64,000 nucleotides of DNA from Flavipsychrobacter stenotrophus. Lineage in GTDB: Bacteria; Bacteroidota; Bacteroidia; Chitinophagales; Chitinophagaceae. The notes beneath the pieces are model-generated. The model saw nothing but the letters and a program-made list of their open reading frames with translations, made no database searches and was not told where the DNA came from. The stretch covers positions 682,001 through 746,000 of the forward strand of contig NZ_PPSL01000001.1 of NCBI RefSeq assembly GCF_002954265.1, given 5' to 3'. Shown one piece after another: positions 41,408 to 51,477 of this stretch (position 1 is the first letter of the stretch; each line of letters starts with the position of its first letter). A program made the translations under genes and the position numbers.

Positions 41408-43924
41408 TTAGAATAATGTAGGTGCTTCAGGTTCGCCTGTGTCTTCACTTACCGCAGGTACCAGAGAGATTTCCTTCATATTTACATCGGCAATGAAAGT
41501 ACCAATAGTGCGCCAGCCGGTTACATCTATCGTTTCATGAAGTGCTACTTGTTCTTCCGTCAGTTCGTTCTTTTTCTTGCCGGTTCTTATGATTACAATT
41601 GGTTCAGGCATTGTTGTTACGAACTCCAGATAGTTACCTTCGCCTTCTTTAATAAATAGGTAACGTGTCTTAAGTGTCTGACTTTCAATGATAAACCTTT
41701 TAGCATTGAATTGGTTGCTCTTAGCTTCCCAGTACACAGCAGTTACTACACGCTTAGGGTGGAACTTTTCTATCAGTACCAGGCTGTCGGTATCGTATCT
41801 GTTGGTAAGCTCATAGTCGGTGATCTCATAGGTGCCGTCTTTGTAGAAGGCGATCACGCGGTCCTTTTCATCAAATCGGCCGAGCAAGGTACCCTTTTCC
41901 TCTTTATTCAGTCGACCTACTGTATCATCATACCAGATCTTCATAGCCGAAAGGGTAGAGCGACCTTTTTCTTTAAAGCGGGTACTCTTTACCGGGTATT
42001 TGGTTACCTGGTTGCCCTGAGCTGAACGTGCCTTAATTTCCAATTCTTCAAAGTAGTAGTCGAACACCTTTACACGTGCCTTGCAGCCAGGGTTCAGGGT
42101 TACGGTGATCACCTCTGCCTCGCCATTGGGATTGGCGGAGAAGTGTAATACCTTACTGTCTGGGTTGCCTTTGGTAAGGTCATACTCTTTGTCGCGGGTA
42201 ATACCTGTGACATTAAAACGCTTACCGTAGGTAATACCGGTCTTGCCATCCACGTACATCATATTGTAGGTGGTTCGCTCATCGTTCTTCTGGAAGATGG
42301 CGACATGGCTGATGTCTTTGCCCACGAAGGTCTTTTCTGCAACCTTGGTCACCATCATTCTGCCGTTCTTACGGAATGTGATGATCATGTCCAGATCAGA
42401 ACAGTCGAAAAGGAATTCATCCTTCTTCAGGCTGGTGCCTATAAAGCCTTCCTTCCAGTTCACGTAAAGTTTGGCATTGGCAATGGCAACCGTATTGGCA
42501 TTGATGGTCTCAAACGGACGAATCTCTGTCTGGCGCTCGCGGCCCTTACCGTATTTCTTCAGCAGGTTCTCATAATAGCGGATAGAGTAGTCGTTGAGGT
42601 TCTCAATATTATTCTTAACCTCACCAATGTTATTCTCTACACCACGTATATGTTCATCAGCTTTAAATGCATCGAACTTAGAGATACGTTTGATGCGGAT
42701 CTCGGTCAATTTGATAATATCGTCCTGGGTGATCTGACGGCGCAAGAGTTTTTTGAAAGGAGTCAAGCCCTTGTCGATAGCTGCCAATACACCCTCCCAG
42801 GTTGTTTCTTCTTCAATATCTCGGTAGATGCGGTTTTCGATGAATATCTTCTCCAGAGAAGAGTAGTGCCAATCATCTTCGAGTTCACCCAATTTTATTT
42901 CCAGCTCGCGAAGTAACAAAGCCTTTGTATGCTGCACCGAGTGGCGGAGCATATCGCTGACTGTTATAAAGTGTGGCTTATCGCCGATGATCACACAGGC
43001 ATTAGGAGATATACTGATCTCACAATCGGTAAATGCGTACAGTGCATCGATGGTCTGGTTGGTATCTACACCCGGAGGTAAGATAATAGACAGTTCAACA
43101 TCTTTAGCAGTATTGTCTGTAACGCTTTTTATTTTGATCTTGCCACTTTCATTGGCCTTAAGAATGCTATCTACCAAAGTAGATGTAGTGATACCATAAG
43201 GAACACTCTTTATTAATAACGTCTTCTTGTCGGCCTCTTCAATTTTTGCTCTTACCCTTATTTTGCCACCACGTGCGCCGTCGTTGTAATTGCTTACATC
43301 AACCATACCGCCATGCAGGAAGTCGGGATACAATTCAAACTTCTTGCCTTTAAGGTGCTTAATAGCACAGTCCAGTATTTCGCAAAAGTTGTGTGGTAAT
43401 ATTTTGGTACTCAAACCAACTGCAATACCATCAGTACCCTGAGCAAGCAGCAAAGGGAACTTCATTGGCAGGGTGGTAGGCTCGTTCTTACGACCATCAT
43501 AGCTCAACTGCCAGTTTGTGGTCTTGGCATTAAAAGCTACTTCAAGGGCGAATTTGGAGAGACGTGCTTCTATGTAACGGGCAGCAGCAGCAGGGTCGCC
43601 TGTGCGAATATCGCCCCAGTTTCCCTGGGTCTCTATAAGCAGGTCTTTCTGCCCCAGGCCTACCATTGCATCGGTGATGGAGGCATCGCCATGCGGGTGA
43701 TACTGCATGGTTTGACCTATGACATTGGCAACTTTATTGAAGCGGCCATCGTCCATCTCCTTCATAGCGTGCAATATGCGGCGCTGTACTGGTTTCAGAC
43801 CATCTTCAATGGCCGGAACCGCACGTTCTAGAATTACATAGCTGGCATAGTCTAAGAACCAGCTCTCGTACATATCGTTAATCATCACCGAGCCTAACCC
43901 GGAAAATTCATCTTGTTCTGCCAT
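41408..43924 (-). CDS. parC: DNA topoisomerase IV subunit A
   Basis: An 838-residue type IIA topoisomerase A subunit. Residues 1-~450 are the breakage-reunion domain: VILERAVPAIEDGLKPVQRRIL, YHPHGDAS, and catalytic AAARYIEA with Tyr117. The C-terminal β-pinwheel is degenerate and lacks a clear GyrA-box, which favours ParC over GyrA. It decatenates daughter chromosomes with ParE, which is not in the window. Start 43924 is supported by promoter TATTTTTG (43950-43957, minus), which excludes the longer frame. Confidence 0.93.
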   Translation of the reverse strand: MAEQDEFSGLGSVMINDMYESWFLDYASYVILERAVPAIEDGLKPVQRRILHAMKEMDDGRFNKVANVIGQTMQYHPHGDASITDAMVGLGQKDLLIETQGNWGDIRTGDPAAAARYIEARLSKFALEVAFNAKTTNWQLSYDGRKNEPTTLPMKFPLLLAQGTDGIAVGLSTKILPHNFCEILDCAIKHLKGKKFELYPDFLHGGMVDVSNYNDGARGGKIRVRAKIEEADKKTLLIKSVPYGITTSTLVDSILKANESGKIKIKSVTDNTAKDVELSIILPPGVDTNQTIDALYAFTDCEISISPNACVIIGDKPHFITVSDMLRHSVQHTKALLLRELEIKLGELEDDWHYSSLEKIFIENRIYRDIEEETTWEGVLAAIDKGLTPFKKLLRRQITQDDIIKLTEIRIKRISKFDAFKADEHIRGVENNIGEVKNNIENLNDYSIRYYENLLKKYGKGRERQTEIRPFETINANTVAIANAKLYVNWKEGFIGTSLKKDEFLFDCSDLDMIITFRKNGRMMVTKVAEKTFVGKDISHVAIFQKNDERTTYNMMYVDGKTGITYGKRFNVTGITRDKEYDLTKGNPDSKVLHFSANPNGEAEVITVTLNPGCKARVKVFDYYFEELEIKARSAQGNQVTKYPVKSTRFKEKGRSTLSAMKIWYDDTVGRLNKEEKGTLLGRFDEKDRVIAFYKDGTYEITDYELTNRYDTDSLVLIEKFHPKRVVTAVYWEAKSNQFNAKRFIIESQTLKTRYLFIKEGEGNYLEFVTTMPEPIVIIRTGKKKNELTEEQVALHETIDVTGWRTIGTFIADVNMKEISLVPAVSEDTGEPEAPTLF

Positions 43925-43949
43925 GTATTGTTTTTCCCACTGGGAGGTG

Positions 43950-43957
43950 CAAAAATA
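43950..43957 (-). promoter_or_regulatory. -7 promoter element of parC (TATTTTTG)
   Basis: A TAnnTTTG match 25 bp before the chosen parC ATG. Confidence 0.5.
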
Positions 43958-44140
43958 TTGATACCCACCGATATTTTCTGATAAAATTATGCACAAATGA
44001 AAATATTGGATTATAGGGAGTCAATAAGTTAGATAGCTAAATTTTATTAATACTATAATGCAGATCATACATGGCATAGTTTTTAAAAAGTCTACAATGA
44101 TCGGTGCAAACAAATATTATCTGATCTAAATATAATTATC

Positions 44141-44770
44141 ATGAAAAGTGTTACTAAAAACATCATTTACCTCTTCATTGCTACAGTGTTCATAACCTCT
44201 GTTTGCTCGTGCAGGGGAAAGAAATATGCCGGTACCAATGAAGAGGATTCTGATTCAGTAATTCTTGCCAGGGCCAACAACATAGCTGACAGTATAGCCA
44301 AAGTGAACTATAAGCCCGATACTACCTACAGGCTAGATACGGTAAAAATTCTTAGCAATCCTGATTATGCATTTGTACATAATTGCATAAAAAGTAATTG
44401 CAAGCAAATGGAAGTTATTCATTTTGGAATAGTTAATGGGTTTGATAAAAAGATCAAAAACGCATCGAAAGGAATGATGAGTGACTATGTTCACCTTAAT
44501 GCCCAGTTGCGGGAGTATGCTACCCGAAACAATATTCCATTGTCTAATGATACAACTATTGATCTGAGTTTTGCCAATACCATGGACGGGTATACATGGG
44601 ATAGCACCTGGGTAGACCTTGTATTAAGGGATCAGACAGCCACTTTAGCAGACTTTCAAAAAGCAAAGGCAGTGGTAAAAGATGCACAGCTACAGGCGAT
44701 GATAGATAACCACATGCCTGCAATTAACAAGCATTTACAAGTTGCGGACAATCTTAAGAAGTCGTATTAA
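44141..44770 (+). CDS. DUF4142-like lipoprotein
   Basis: A 209-residue protein with a lipoprotein signal (LFIATVFITSVCSC). The C-terminal half is helical and like DUF4142 (MEVIHFGIVNGFDKKIKNASKGMMSDYVHLNAQLREYATRNNIPL, then TWVDLVLRDQTATLADFQKA). DUF4142 proteins are ferritin-like helical bundles of unknown function. The typical DUF4142 opening is partly missing, so assignment is tentative. Confidence 0.55.
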   Translation: MKSVTKNIIYLFIATVFITSVCSCRGKKYAGTNEEDSDSVILARANNIADSIAKVNYKPDTTYRLDTVKILSNPDYAFVHNCIKSNCKQMEVIHFGIVNGFDKKIKNASKGMMSDYVHLNAQLREYATRNNIPLSNDTTIDLSFANTMDGYTWDSTWVDLVLRDQTATLADFQKAKAVVKDAQLQAMIDNHMPAINKHLQVADNLKKSY

Positions 44771-44831
44771 TTGTAAATGATTTTTTAAAGTTACCTGTTT
44801 TGATTATTGCCTGATTTTAGTATTTTTAAGT

Positions 44832-45521
44832 ATGGCAAAACAAAAAATTGTAGTGTTGACGGGTGCCGGGATAAGTGCAGAGAGTGGTTTAAGAACATTC
44901 AGAGACAGTGATGGGCTGTGGGAGGGGTATAATGTGGCGGATGTAGCTACGCCCCGGGCATGGCGAAAAGATCCCCAACTTGTCCTCAATTTTTATAATG
45001 AACGCAGGCGAGATGTGATGCTTGCCAATCCGAATAGTGCACACAAGGCTGTTGCCGAATTGGAACAGCAATATGATGTACAAATAATTACCCAAAACAT
45101 AGATGACCTGCATGAACGAGCCGGAAGTACCAAGGTGCTGCATCTGCATGGAGAGATAGTGAAAATGCGCAGCGAACGCGCCGAACACCGTTTATACCCC
45201 GTACTTAAAGATATACAGTTAGGCGACGTCGCATTTGACGGAGGGCAGTACAGGCCTCACGTAGTTTGGTTTGAAGAGCCGGTGCCAATGATGGAGGAGG
45301 CTATACCACTAATGTATGCAGCCGATATATTTGTGCTTATAGGAACATCACTAGCAGTATATCCTGCTGCCAGCCTTGTTGATTATGTGAAGGACAACGT
45401 GAAGAAGTATATAATAGACAAGAAGATTCCGGAGGTGACAAGGCATAAGAATGTTATACCCATAGAAATGCCTGCTACGGAGGGAATGGTGGAGTTGAGG
45501 AGGTTGTTGGGGCAGAAGTGA
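44832..45521 (+). CDS. Sirtuin-type NAD-dependent protein deacylase, no cysteines
   Basis: A 229-residue Sir2 fold: VLTGAGISAESGLRTFRD (NAD loop), QNIDDLHERAGS, LHLHGE (catalytic His), RPHVVWFEEPVP and LIGTSLAVYPAA. YNERRR matches the Y-x-x-R pair that selects acidic acyl groups (desuccinylase/SIRT5 type). The segment that normally carries four zinc-binding Cys has none, and the whole protein has no cysteine. It removes acyl groups from lysine, likely succinyl or acetyl. Zinc-free structure is inferred. Confidence 0.88.
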   Translation: MAKQKIVVLTGAGISAESGLRTFRDSDGLWEGYNVADVATPRAWRKDPQLVLNFYNERRRDVMLANPNSAHKAVAELEQQYDVQIITQNIDDLHERAGSTKVLHLHGEIVKMRSERAEHRLYPVLKDIQLGDVAFDGGQYRPHVVWFEEPVPMMEEAIPLMYAADIFVLIGTSLAVYPAASLVDYVKDNVKKYIIDKKIPEVTRHKNVIPIEMPATEGMVELRRLLGQK

Positions 45522-45584
45522 TGACAGTTTATAATGATAAATGCCCCGCTAAAGCGAGGCATTTCAAATATTGGGGATAGAAAA

Positions 45585-46562
45585 TTACTTATTGAGATTA
45601 AACAGGCTATCTACAAATTCTTCCTTTTTAAAGATCTGGAGGTCTTCCATGCGCTCACCGACCCCAATATATTTAACCGGTATTTTGAACTGGTTGGCTA
45701 TGGCCAGTACTACGCCGCCTTTGGCTGTACCATCTAGTTTAGTAATAGCTATGGCAGTAACCTTGGTCGCTGCTGTAAAGTGTTTGGCTTGTTCTATGGC
45801 GTTTTGACCGGTACTGCCATCGAGTACCAAAAGGACTTCGTGAGGAGCATCAGGCATTTTCTTTGAGATGACCCTGCGAATCTTGCTGAGCTCATCCATA
45901 AGATAGGCTTTGTTGTGCAGGCGGCCTGCTGTGTCTATGATCACTACATCGCTACCACGGGAGATGCCGGTTTCCACAGCTTCAAATGCTACTGCACTAG
46001 GATCACTGCCCATTTCTTTCTTTACAATGGGAACGCCCACGCGCTCACTCCAAATTACCAGCTGATCTACCGCCGCGGCCCTGAAGGTGTCTGCGGCGCC
46101 CATTAATACGTTTTTGCCTCTTTTCTTAAAGTTATACGATAGTTTGCCTATAGTGGTTGTCTTACCAACGCCGTTGACACCAACTACTAGTATTACATAT
46201 GGGTGTTTGCCGGGTGGGGTATCGAAAGTTGCAAACTCATCAGACTGTGCATCTGTGAGCATAGACATGATCTCTTCCTGTAAAATGCCATTGAGCTGAG
46301 CTGTACCAATATATTTGTCTTTGGCGACTCTTTCTTCTATGCGCTTTATGATAGCTACTGTGGTTTCTACACCTACATCAGCGCCTATCAATGCATCTTC
46401 TACCTGGTCCAATACTTCGGAATCGACGGTGTCTTTACCGGCAATAGCCTTGGTCAATTTAGAGAAAAATCCTTCTTTGGTTTTTTTAAGTCCTTCGTCC
46501 AGCGCTACTTTTTCTTCTTCCTGCTCTTTGTTGCGTTTAAAGAGTTTATCAAATAACCCCAT
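45585..46562 (-). CDS. ftsY: Signal recognition particle receptor FtsY
   Basis: A 325-residue SRP GTPase. The short acidic N-terminal region is followed by the N domain. The G domain has GVNGVGKTTTIGKL (P-loop), DTFRAAAVDQL, DTAGRLHNK and TKLDGTAKGG, then the closing GERMEDLQIFKKEEFVDSLF. It docks ribosome-SRP complexes at the membrane. Promoter TACTTTTG (minus, 46583-46590) lies 20 bp upstream. Confidence 0.97.
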   Translation of the reverse strand: MGLFDKLFKRNKEQEEEKVALDEGLKKTKEGFFSKLTKAIAGKDTVDSEVLDQVEDALIGADVGVETTVAIIKRIEERVAKDKYIGTAQLNGILQEEIMSMLTDAQSDEFATFDTPPGKHPYVILVVGVNGVGKTTTIGKLSYNFKKRGKNVLMGAADTFRAAAVDQLVIWSERVGVPIVKKEMGSDPSAVAFEAVETGISRGSDVVIIDTAGRLHNKAYLMDELSKIRRVISKKMPDAPHEVLLVLDGSTGQNAIEQAKHFTAATKVTAIAITKLDGTAKGGVVLAIANQFKIPVKYIGVGERMEDLQIFKKEEFVDSLFNLNK

Positions 46563-46582
46563 GATGTATTTTTAGAAACACT

Positions 46583-46590
46583 GCAAAAGT
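46583..46590 (-). promoter_or_regulatory. -7 promoter element of ftsY (TACTTTTG)
   Basis: A TAnnTTTG match on the minus strand 20 bp before the ftsY ATG. Confidence 0.5.
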
Positions 46591-46805
46591 AATAAATATA
46601 AAAATGGAGCAGGTAAGGAATTCTACCGAAAATGTTAAGAAAATCAATGTTGTAGGGATAATTGCTGCATTATTTTAGCTATTTGGTTTCGGGTAGTTGA
46701 TTTTTATACGCTATGCAGTACAATTTAGGCCGTATATGTGCGTTTGAAGCAGATAACACCGGGGACAAACCGATGCCATTTTATATAAAACCTTATTTTA
46801 GCGGA

Positions 46806-49781
46806 ATGAAGCCATTTTTTTCAGCACTTATACTTTTTACAACGCTACATACTTCAGCACAAACATACTGGCAACAACATGTTGCTACCAAGATAGATGT
46901 ACGATTGGATGACGAAGCTCATTTTCTTCATGCCAGAGAGGAGTTTGTTTACACCAATAATTCACCCGATACCTTAAGAAACCTGTATATTCATGTGTGG
47001 CCAAATGCTTACAAAAACGACCATACCCCCTTTGCACAACAGCAAGATAGAAATGGTAATACCTCATTTTATTATTCACCCAACAAAGACAAAGGTTATA
47101 TAGATAGCCTGGACTTTACAGTTGATGGCAAGAATGTGGATCATTATATTGCTGAAAATACACCTGATATTGCCCGAATCGACCTGGCTTATCCGCTGTT
47201 GCCGGGTAAAAGTATTAAAGTGGCTACACCTTTTCTTGTGAAGATACCCAAGGTATTTTCGAGGTTGGGGCACACCGACCAGGCCTATTTTATATCTCAG
47301 TGGTTTCCCAAGCCAGCGGTATATGATCAGAAAGGCTGGCATCCGATCTCTTATTTGGATCAGGGAGAGTTTTTTAGTGAATTTGGGTCTTATGATGTTA
47401 CCATAACGCTGCCTAAGAATTATGTAGTAATGGCAACGGGTAACTGCATGGATGAAAAGGAAAATACGTGGATGGATGGTTTGTCTAAGTTGCCCGTCTC
47501 TGATTCTGCAAATGACAATACCCCTACAAGCAGCACAGAACTGAAGACCATCCACTTTCATGAAGATAATGTGCATGATTTTGCCTGGTTTGCCGACAAG
47601 CGGTGGATAGTGAGAAAGGATTCGGTAAAGTCTCCGGGAACGGAACATCTTGTCTATACCTGGGCTGCCTATTTACCTTCTTATAAGAAAATATGGGCTG
47701 ATGCTACTACTTACCTTGGTGAGACAGTGAAGCACTATGGCAAGTGGGTGGGACCATATCCATACAATACTATTAAGGCCGTGCTGGGTGATATGCATGC
47801 GGGTGGCGGTATGGAGTATCCAACTGTTACGATCATAGATAAAACTGCAGCACTAAATTTCAGAACGGTAGTGATACACGAAGCAGGCCATAACTGGTTT
47901 TATGGTATGCTGGGCAGCAACGAGCGAGACCACCCATGGATGGACGAGGGAATGAACACTTTTTATGAGAAGAAGACCACGGAGGCATTAACACCTGATA
48001 CCGGTATATTGTCTAAACTGAGCAAGCTAAATGAAGAGTTGCTGTATTATCAACTGGCAGCATCACATACCGACCAAACGATCGACCAGACCGCATCTAA
48101 GTTCACCAAATTGAACTACGGACTGGATGTGTATTATAAGACATGGCTTATGCTGCGTGTGCTGGAGCAGTACATGGGTGAGGCCGATTTTGAGAAAGGA
48201 ATGAAGAATTACTACAACAACTGGCACTACAAACATCCATATCCGGAAAATTTCAGGGACTGTATGCAGCAGAGCACTACGAAAAACCTGGATTGGTTTT
48301 TCCCCGGAATGTTGTTTACTGATAAAAAGATTGACTTTACTATAATAAATGCGCGGAGAGAAAATGATAAGACGACAGTGAAATTGCGCAACAATAGTTC
48401 TGTACTGTCGCCTGTGCTGATCAATGCCTTCAGCAATGACAGCCTGGTGTGCAAGAAGTGGACAGCGCCATTTACAGGTACTACAACAATTGACTTGCCA
48501 GTTACTGAATGGGACAAGCTGAAGATCGATCACTTCTTTCCTGATGCAAAATCGGCCAATGATATCTACACAAAAGGTGGTTTGTCGCATAGGTTCCACC
48601 TTGGTATTCGCGGATTTTTTGGTGTGAATACCGATGAAAAGTACAAACTTTTTGTTGCGCCAGCTGTCGCATATAACCAATACAATGGAGTAATGGGGGG
48701 CTTAGTAATACATAACCTGACCATGCCTGAGAATAGGCTCCGCTTTATATTGACACCGCTTTATTCCGGCGCTACTAATAGCTTTACGGGCGCGGGATCG
48801 ATGGGGTATATGTGGTATCCTAAAAGAGCGTTCCAGGAGATATTGCTGCAGGCAGATGCGAAATCATTCCATTACAACGAATCGTATGCGGGCCTTACTG
48901 ACAGAGCGTATACGCGTTATATAAAACTGGAGGTAGGACCGAGTTTTACACTTAAGGAAAAAGACCCTCTAAGTGATGCCACAAAAATGCTATCGGTTAA
49001 GGGGTATAGCATATGGGAAGACCAGTTTGCAGGGGCCAGCGCAGGGATAGAAAAGATAAATGTAAAACAGCATTTATATGGAGTTGTGAGGTATGAGCAT
49101 TTTAATGAGCGCACCTACAATCCATTCAGCTATACAAGTGAAGTGCAAGTGGGCGCTGACTTTGCTAAGGTGACCCTTGAGGGCAAGGCGAGAGTAGATT
49201 ATAATACCCGTAAAAAATCACTCTATGTGAGGGCGTTTCTGGGTAAGTTCTTCGCTATTAATGGCGACCCGGCTGTTACAAGCAGATACCAGCTTAATTC
49301 ATCTTACTCAGCCACTAATGATTATTTGTATGATGGTACATATATAGGTAGGAATGCAACCGGAAATGTAGCAGCACAGCAGGTGTCGATACAGGAGGGT
49401 GGCTTTAAAGTGCCTGTGTTTGGCAGGGTAAGTCGTAGCGACAACTACATGGCGACTATCAATCTCGAGACCGATCTGCCATTGGGCAAGTTGCCAATAA
49501 GAATATTTGCGGATGCAGGACTTATCCCAAACATTAAAGCAACAATAGCTAACAATAGCAGTACTACATTTTTATATGAGGCTGGTCTCTCTGTGCATCT
49601 CATTAAAGACGTAGTGTACATCTATTTGCCTATAGTAATGAGCGGTGATTTCCAGAATTATCTCCATGACACTTATGGCAATAGGAATGCATTTAAACAC
49701 GGCATATCATTCACCATGATGTTTCAGAATATAAACTGGCTGCGTAGTCCTACGAGTTTGTTAAAGAAGCTGGTGAATTGA
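46806..49781 (+). CDS. Secreted M1 family metallopeptidase
   Basis: A 991-residue exported protein. Signal peptide MKPFFSALILFTTLHTSAQ fixes the start at ATG 46806. The M1 N-terminal β domain follows. The exopeptidase motif GGGMEYPT precedes HEAGH (H358, E359, H362) and the third ligand E381 in WMDEG, the gluzincin spacing. The C-terminal ~370 residues are β-rich, as in large Bacteroidota M1 proteins with a membrane-protein-like end (YLPIVMSGDFQNYL…ISFTMMFQNINW). The substrate is unknown, probably peptides at the cell envelope. Confidence 0.92.
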   Translation: MKPFFSALILFTTLHTSAQTYWQQHVATKIDVRLDDEAHFLHAREEFVYTNNSPDTLRNLYIHVWPNAYKNDHTPFAQQQDRNGNTSFYYSPNKDKGYIDSLDFTVDGKNVDHYIAENTPDIARIDLAYPLLPGKSIKVATPFLVKIPKVFSRLGHTDQAYFISQWFPKPAVYDQKGWHPISYLDQGEFFSEFGSYDVTITLPKNYVVMATGNCMDEKENTWMDGLSKLPVSDSANDNTPTSSTELKTIHFHEDNVHDFAWFADKRWIVRKDSVKSPGTEHLVYTWAAYLPSYKKIWADATTYLGETVKHYGKWVGPYPYNTIKAVLGDMHAGGGMEYPTVTIIDKTAALNFRTVVIHEAGHNWFYGMLGSNERDHPWMDEGMNTFYEKKTTEALTPDTGILSKLSKLNEELLYYQLAASHTDQTIDQTASKFTKLNYGLDVYYKTWLMLRVLEQYMGEADFEKGMKNYYNNWHYKHPYPENFRDCMQQSTTKNLDWFFPGMLFTDKKIDFTIINARRENDKTTVKLRNNSSVLSPVLINAFSNDSLVCKKWTAPFTGTTTIDLPVTEWDKLKIDHFFPDAKSANDIYTKGGLSHRFHLGIRGFFGVNTDEKYKLFVAPAVAYNQYNGVMGGLVIHNLTMPENRLRFILTPLYSGATNSFTGAGSMGYMWYPKRAFQEILLQADAKSFHYNESYAGLTDRAYTRYIKLEVGPSFTLKEKDPLSDATKMLSVKGYSIWEDQFAGASAGIEKINVKQHLYGVVRYEHFNERTYNPFSYTSEVQVGADFAKVTLEGKARVDYNTRKKSLYVRAFLGKFFAINGDPAVTSRYQLNSSYSATNDYLYDGTYIGRNATGNVAAQQVSIQEGGFKVPVFGRVSRSDNYMATINLETDLPLGKLPIRIFADAGLIPNIKATIANNSSTTFLYEAGLSVHLIKDVVYIYLPIVMSGDFQNYLHDTYGNRNAFKHGISFTMMFQNINWLRSPTSLLKKLVN

Positions 49782-49811
49782 TAAGTGTAGTTTTTTGACT
49801 TAAATTTCCTT

Positions 49812-49840
49812 TAGTGAATTGATTTAGAATCAGTTCACTA
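49812..49840 (+). terminator. Hairpin after the M1 peptidase gene
   Basis: TAGTGAATTGATT (49812-49824), TAG, AATCAGTTCACTA (49828-49840): a 13-bp stem with one mismatch. The T tract is poor, so termination is uncertain. Confidence 0.5.
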
Positions 49841-49953
49841 AGCAGCTGAATTTAAATACATGGCTTTTATTTTAGTTTTTTAAAACATGTCATAAAAAAT
49901 TTTGGTTATTTAACAAAAGGTTATTAAATTTAGGTTAATAAAACAACCAATTT

Positions 49954-51267
49954 ATGAAACACATATTACGCAAATCGTTTACAGCAGCAATGCTGGCAGT
50001 AGCATGCGGCAGTGTTGCGCATGCACAGGGTACGATATCGACAATAGCTGGTAACGGATTGTCGGGATTTGGTGGTGATGGTGGACCTGCCGTGGGCAGT
50101 GTGTTGAGCAGTCCGAGCGGTGTTGCGCTGGATGCGTCAGGCAATGTTTTCATAGTTGACAAATATAATTACCGACTCAGGAAGATTGATGCAGCAAGTG
50201 GTAATATTTCTACTTATGCAGGTGGTGGTACATCTACGGCATATGATATTGATCCTACAACGGCAATGTTTGAAATGCCAACCAGTGTTTACATCAACGG
50301 TTTAAATGATATTCTTGTAACGGATCACTTTTTTGATATGACGTTCAAGATCGACCATTCATCAGGTCATCTATTCTCTCGTTGTGGCAGCCACTCTCAG
50401 GGATGTGATGGAGATGGCGGATCAGGCGAAGGTGCAAGAATGATGTTGCCGGCTGCTTCATGTGAAGATGCTGCAGGAAACGCTTATATGGCTGATCAGG
50501 GCTGCGGAAAGATCCGTAAGGTTGACGGAGCTACTGGCCTGGTAAGCACATTGGCTACTTTATCTGGTGTCAACGCGGTTTTCTTTGATCCAACTACAAC
50601 TACCGATCTTTATGTATCACAGATGTATACTCACCAGATCCTGAAGATAAATGTGGCTACAGGTGTAACTACAGTAGTAGTAGGTACTGGTGTAGCTGGT
50701 AATACAGGTAATGTAGGTTATGCGATCAATGCAACAATTGGTATGCCTACAGCAATATTTGTAGATAATCACCATGGTCTGTACTTCACAGATGCTACTT
50801 ACAATGTAGTGCGCAAAGTGAACCTGACCACAGGACAGATATACAATATAGCAGGAACAGGTGTTGCAGGATATTCAGGCGACGGTGCTGCTTCTCAGCT
50901 GGCTGAATTGAATAATCCTCAGGGAATATGGGTAGACAATTCAGGCTACATATACATCGCTGATGCAGGTAACAATGTTATTCGTAAGATCAAGCCAAAA
51001 GGCCCTAAAGCAAATGGTGCAATGACGGAAATCAGCGAGGTAAGTGTTTATCCTAATCCTACTTCAGGTGTATTCACATTGTTCACAGACGAAGAGTTGA
51101 GCAATACCAATGTAACTGTTTACAATGTTGTAGGCCAGCAGGTTTATTCAACTGTTCTTAGCGGTAATTCAAACAACATAGACCTTGGCCAACAGGCTCC
51201 GGGCTTGTATACTGTAGCATTTAAAACTGCTTCAGGTATGCATACTGAAAGGGTTACTATTCAATAA
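49954..51267 (+). CDS. T9SS-exported NHL-repeat protein
   Basis: A 437-residue secreted protein: signal peptide (AAMLAVACGSVAHAQG), then six-bladed NHL-type β-propeller repeats. Each repeat reads roughly G-x-x-DASGNVFIVDKYNYRLRKID with GNGLSGFGGDGGPA. A type A sorting domain follows (VYPNPTSGVFTLF … LYTVAFKT … ERVTIQ). It is probably surface-attached; its ligand is unknown. The next gene encodes a paralogue, suggesting tandem duplication. Confidence 0.9.
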   Translation: MKHILRKSFTAAMLAVACGSVAHAQGTISTIAGNGLSGFGGDGGPAVGSVLSSPSGVALDASGNVFIVDKYNYRLRKIDAASGNISTYAGGGTSTAYDIDPTTAMFEMPTSVYINGLNDILVTDHFFDMTFKIDHSSGHLFSRCGSHSQGCDGDGGSGEGARMMLPAASCEDAAGNAYMADQGCGKIRKVDGATGLVSTLATLSGVNAVFFDPTTTTDLYVSQMYTHQILKINVATGVTTVVVGTGVAGNTGNVGYAINATIGMPTAIFVDNHHGLYFTDATYNVVRKVNLTTGQIYNIAGTGVAGYSGDGAASQLAELNNPQGIWVDNSGYIYIADAGNNVIRKIKPKGPKANGAMTEISEVSVYPNPTSGVFTLFTDEELSNTNVTVYNVVGQQVYSTVLSGNSNNIDLGQQAPGLYTVAFKTASGMHTERVTIQ

Positions 51268-51477
51268 TCAGAATGTTGAAATGATATTCAAATGCTCCCG
51301 CCTGGGAGCATTTGTTTTTTAAGCGATTTTGAATTAAATTGTATGATGATGTTGCAACAGTTGTTATCACTAAAAAAACACTTGAAATTGGTAATGCACC
51401 CATCGTTGCGTACCTACACCACGCCGTGTGACGGGGGAAGAATGCGAGGCTACGAACCTTTTGCACCAAACGGCGAT

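Noticed and set aside
46713-46805. 31-residue extension of the M1 peptidase
   Set aside because: The signal peptide begins at ATG 46806; an extension would bury it.
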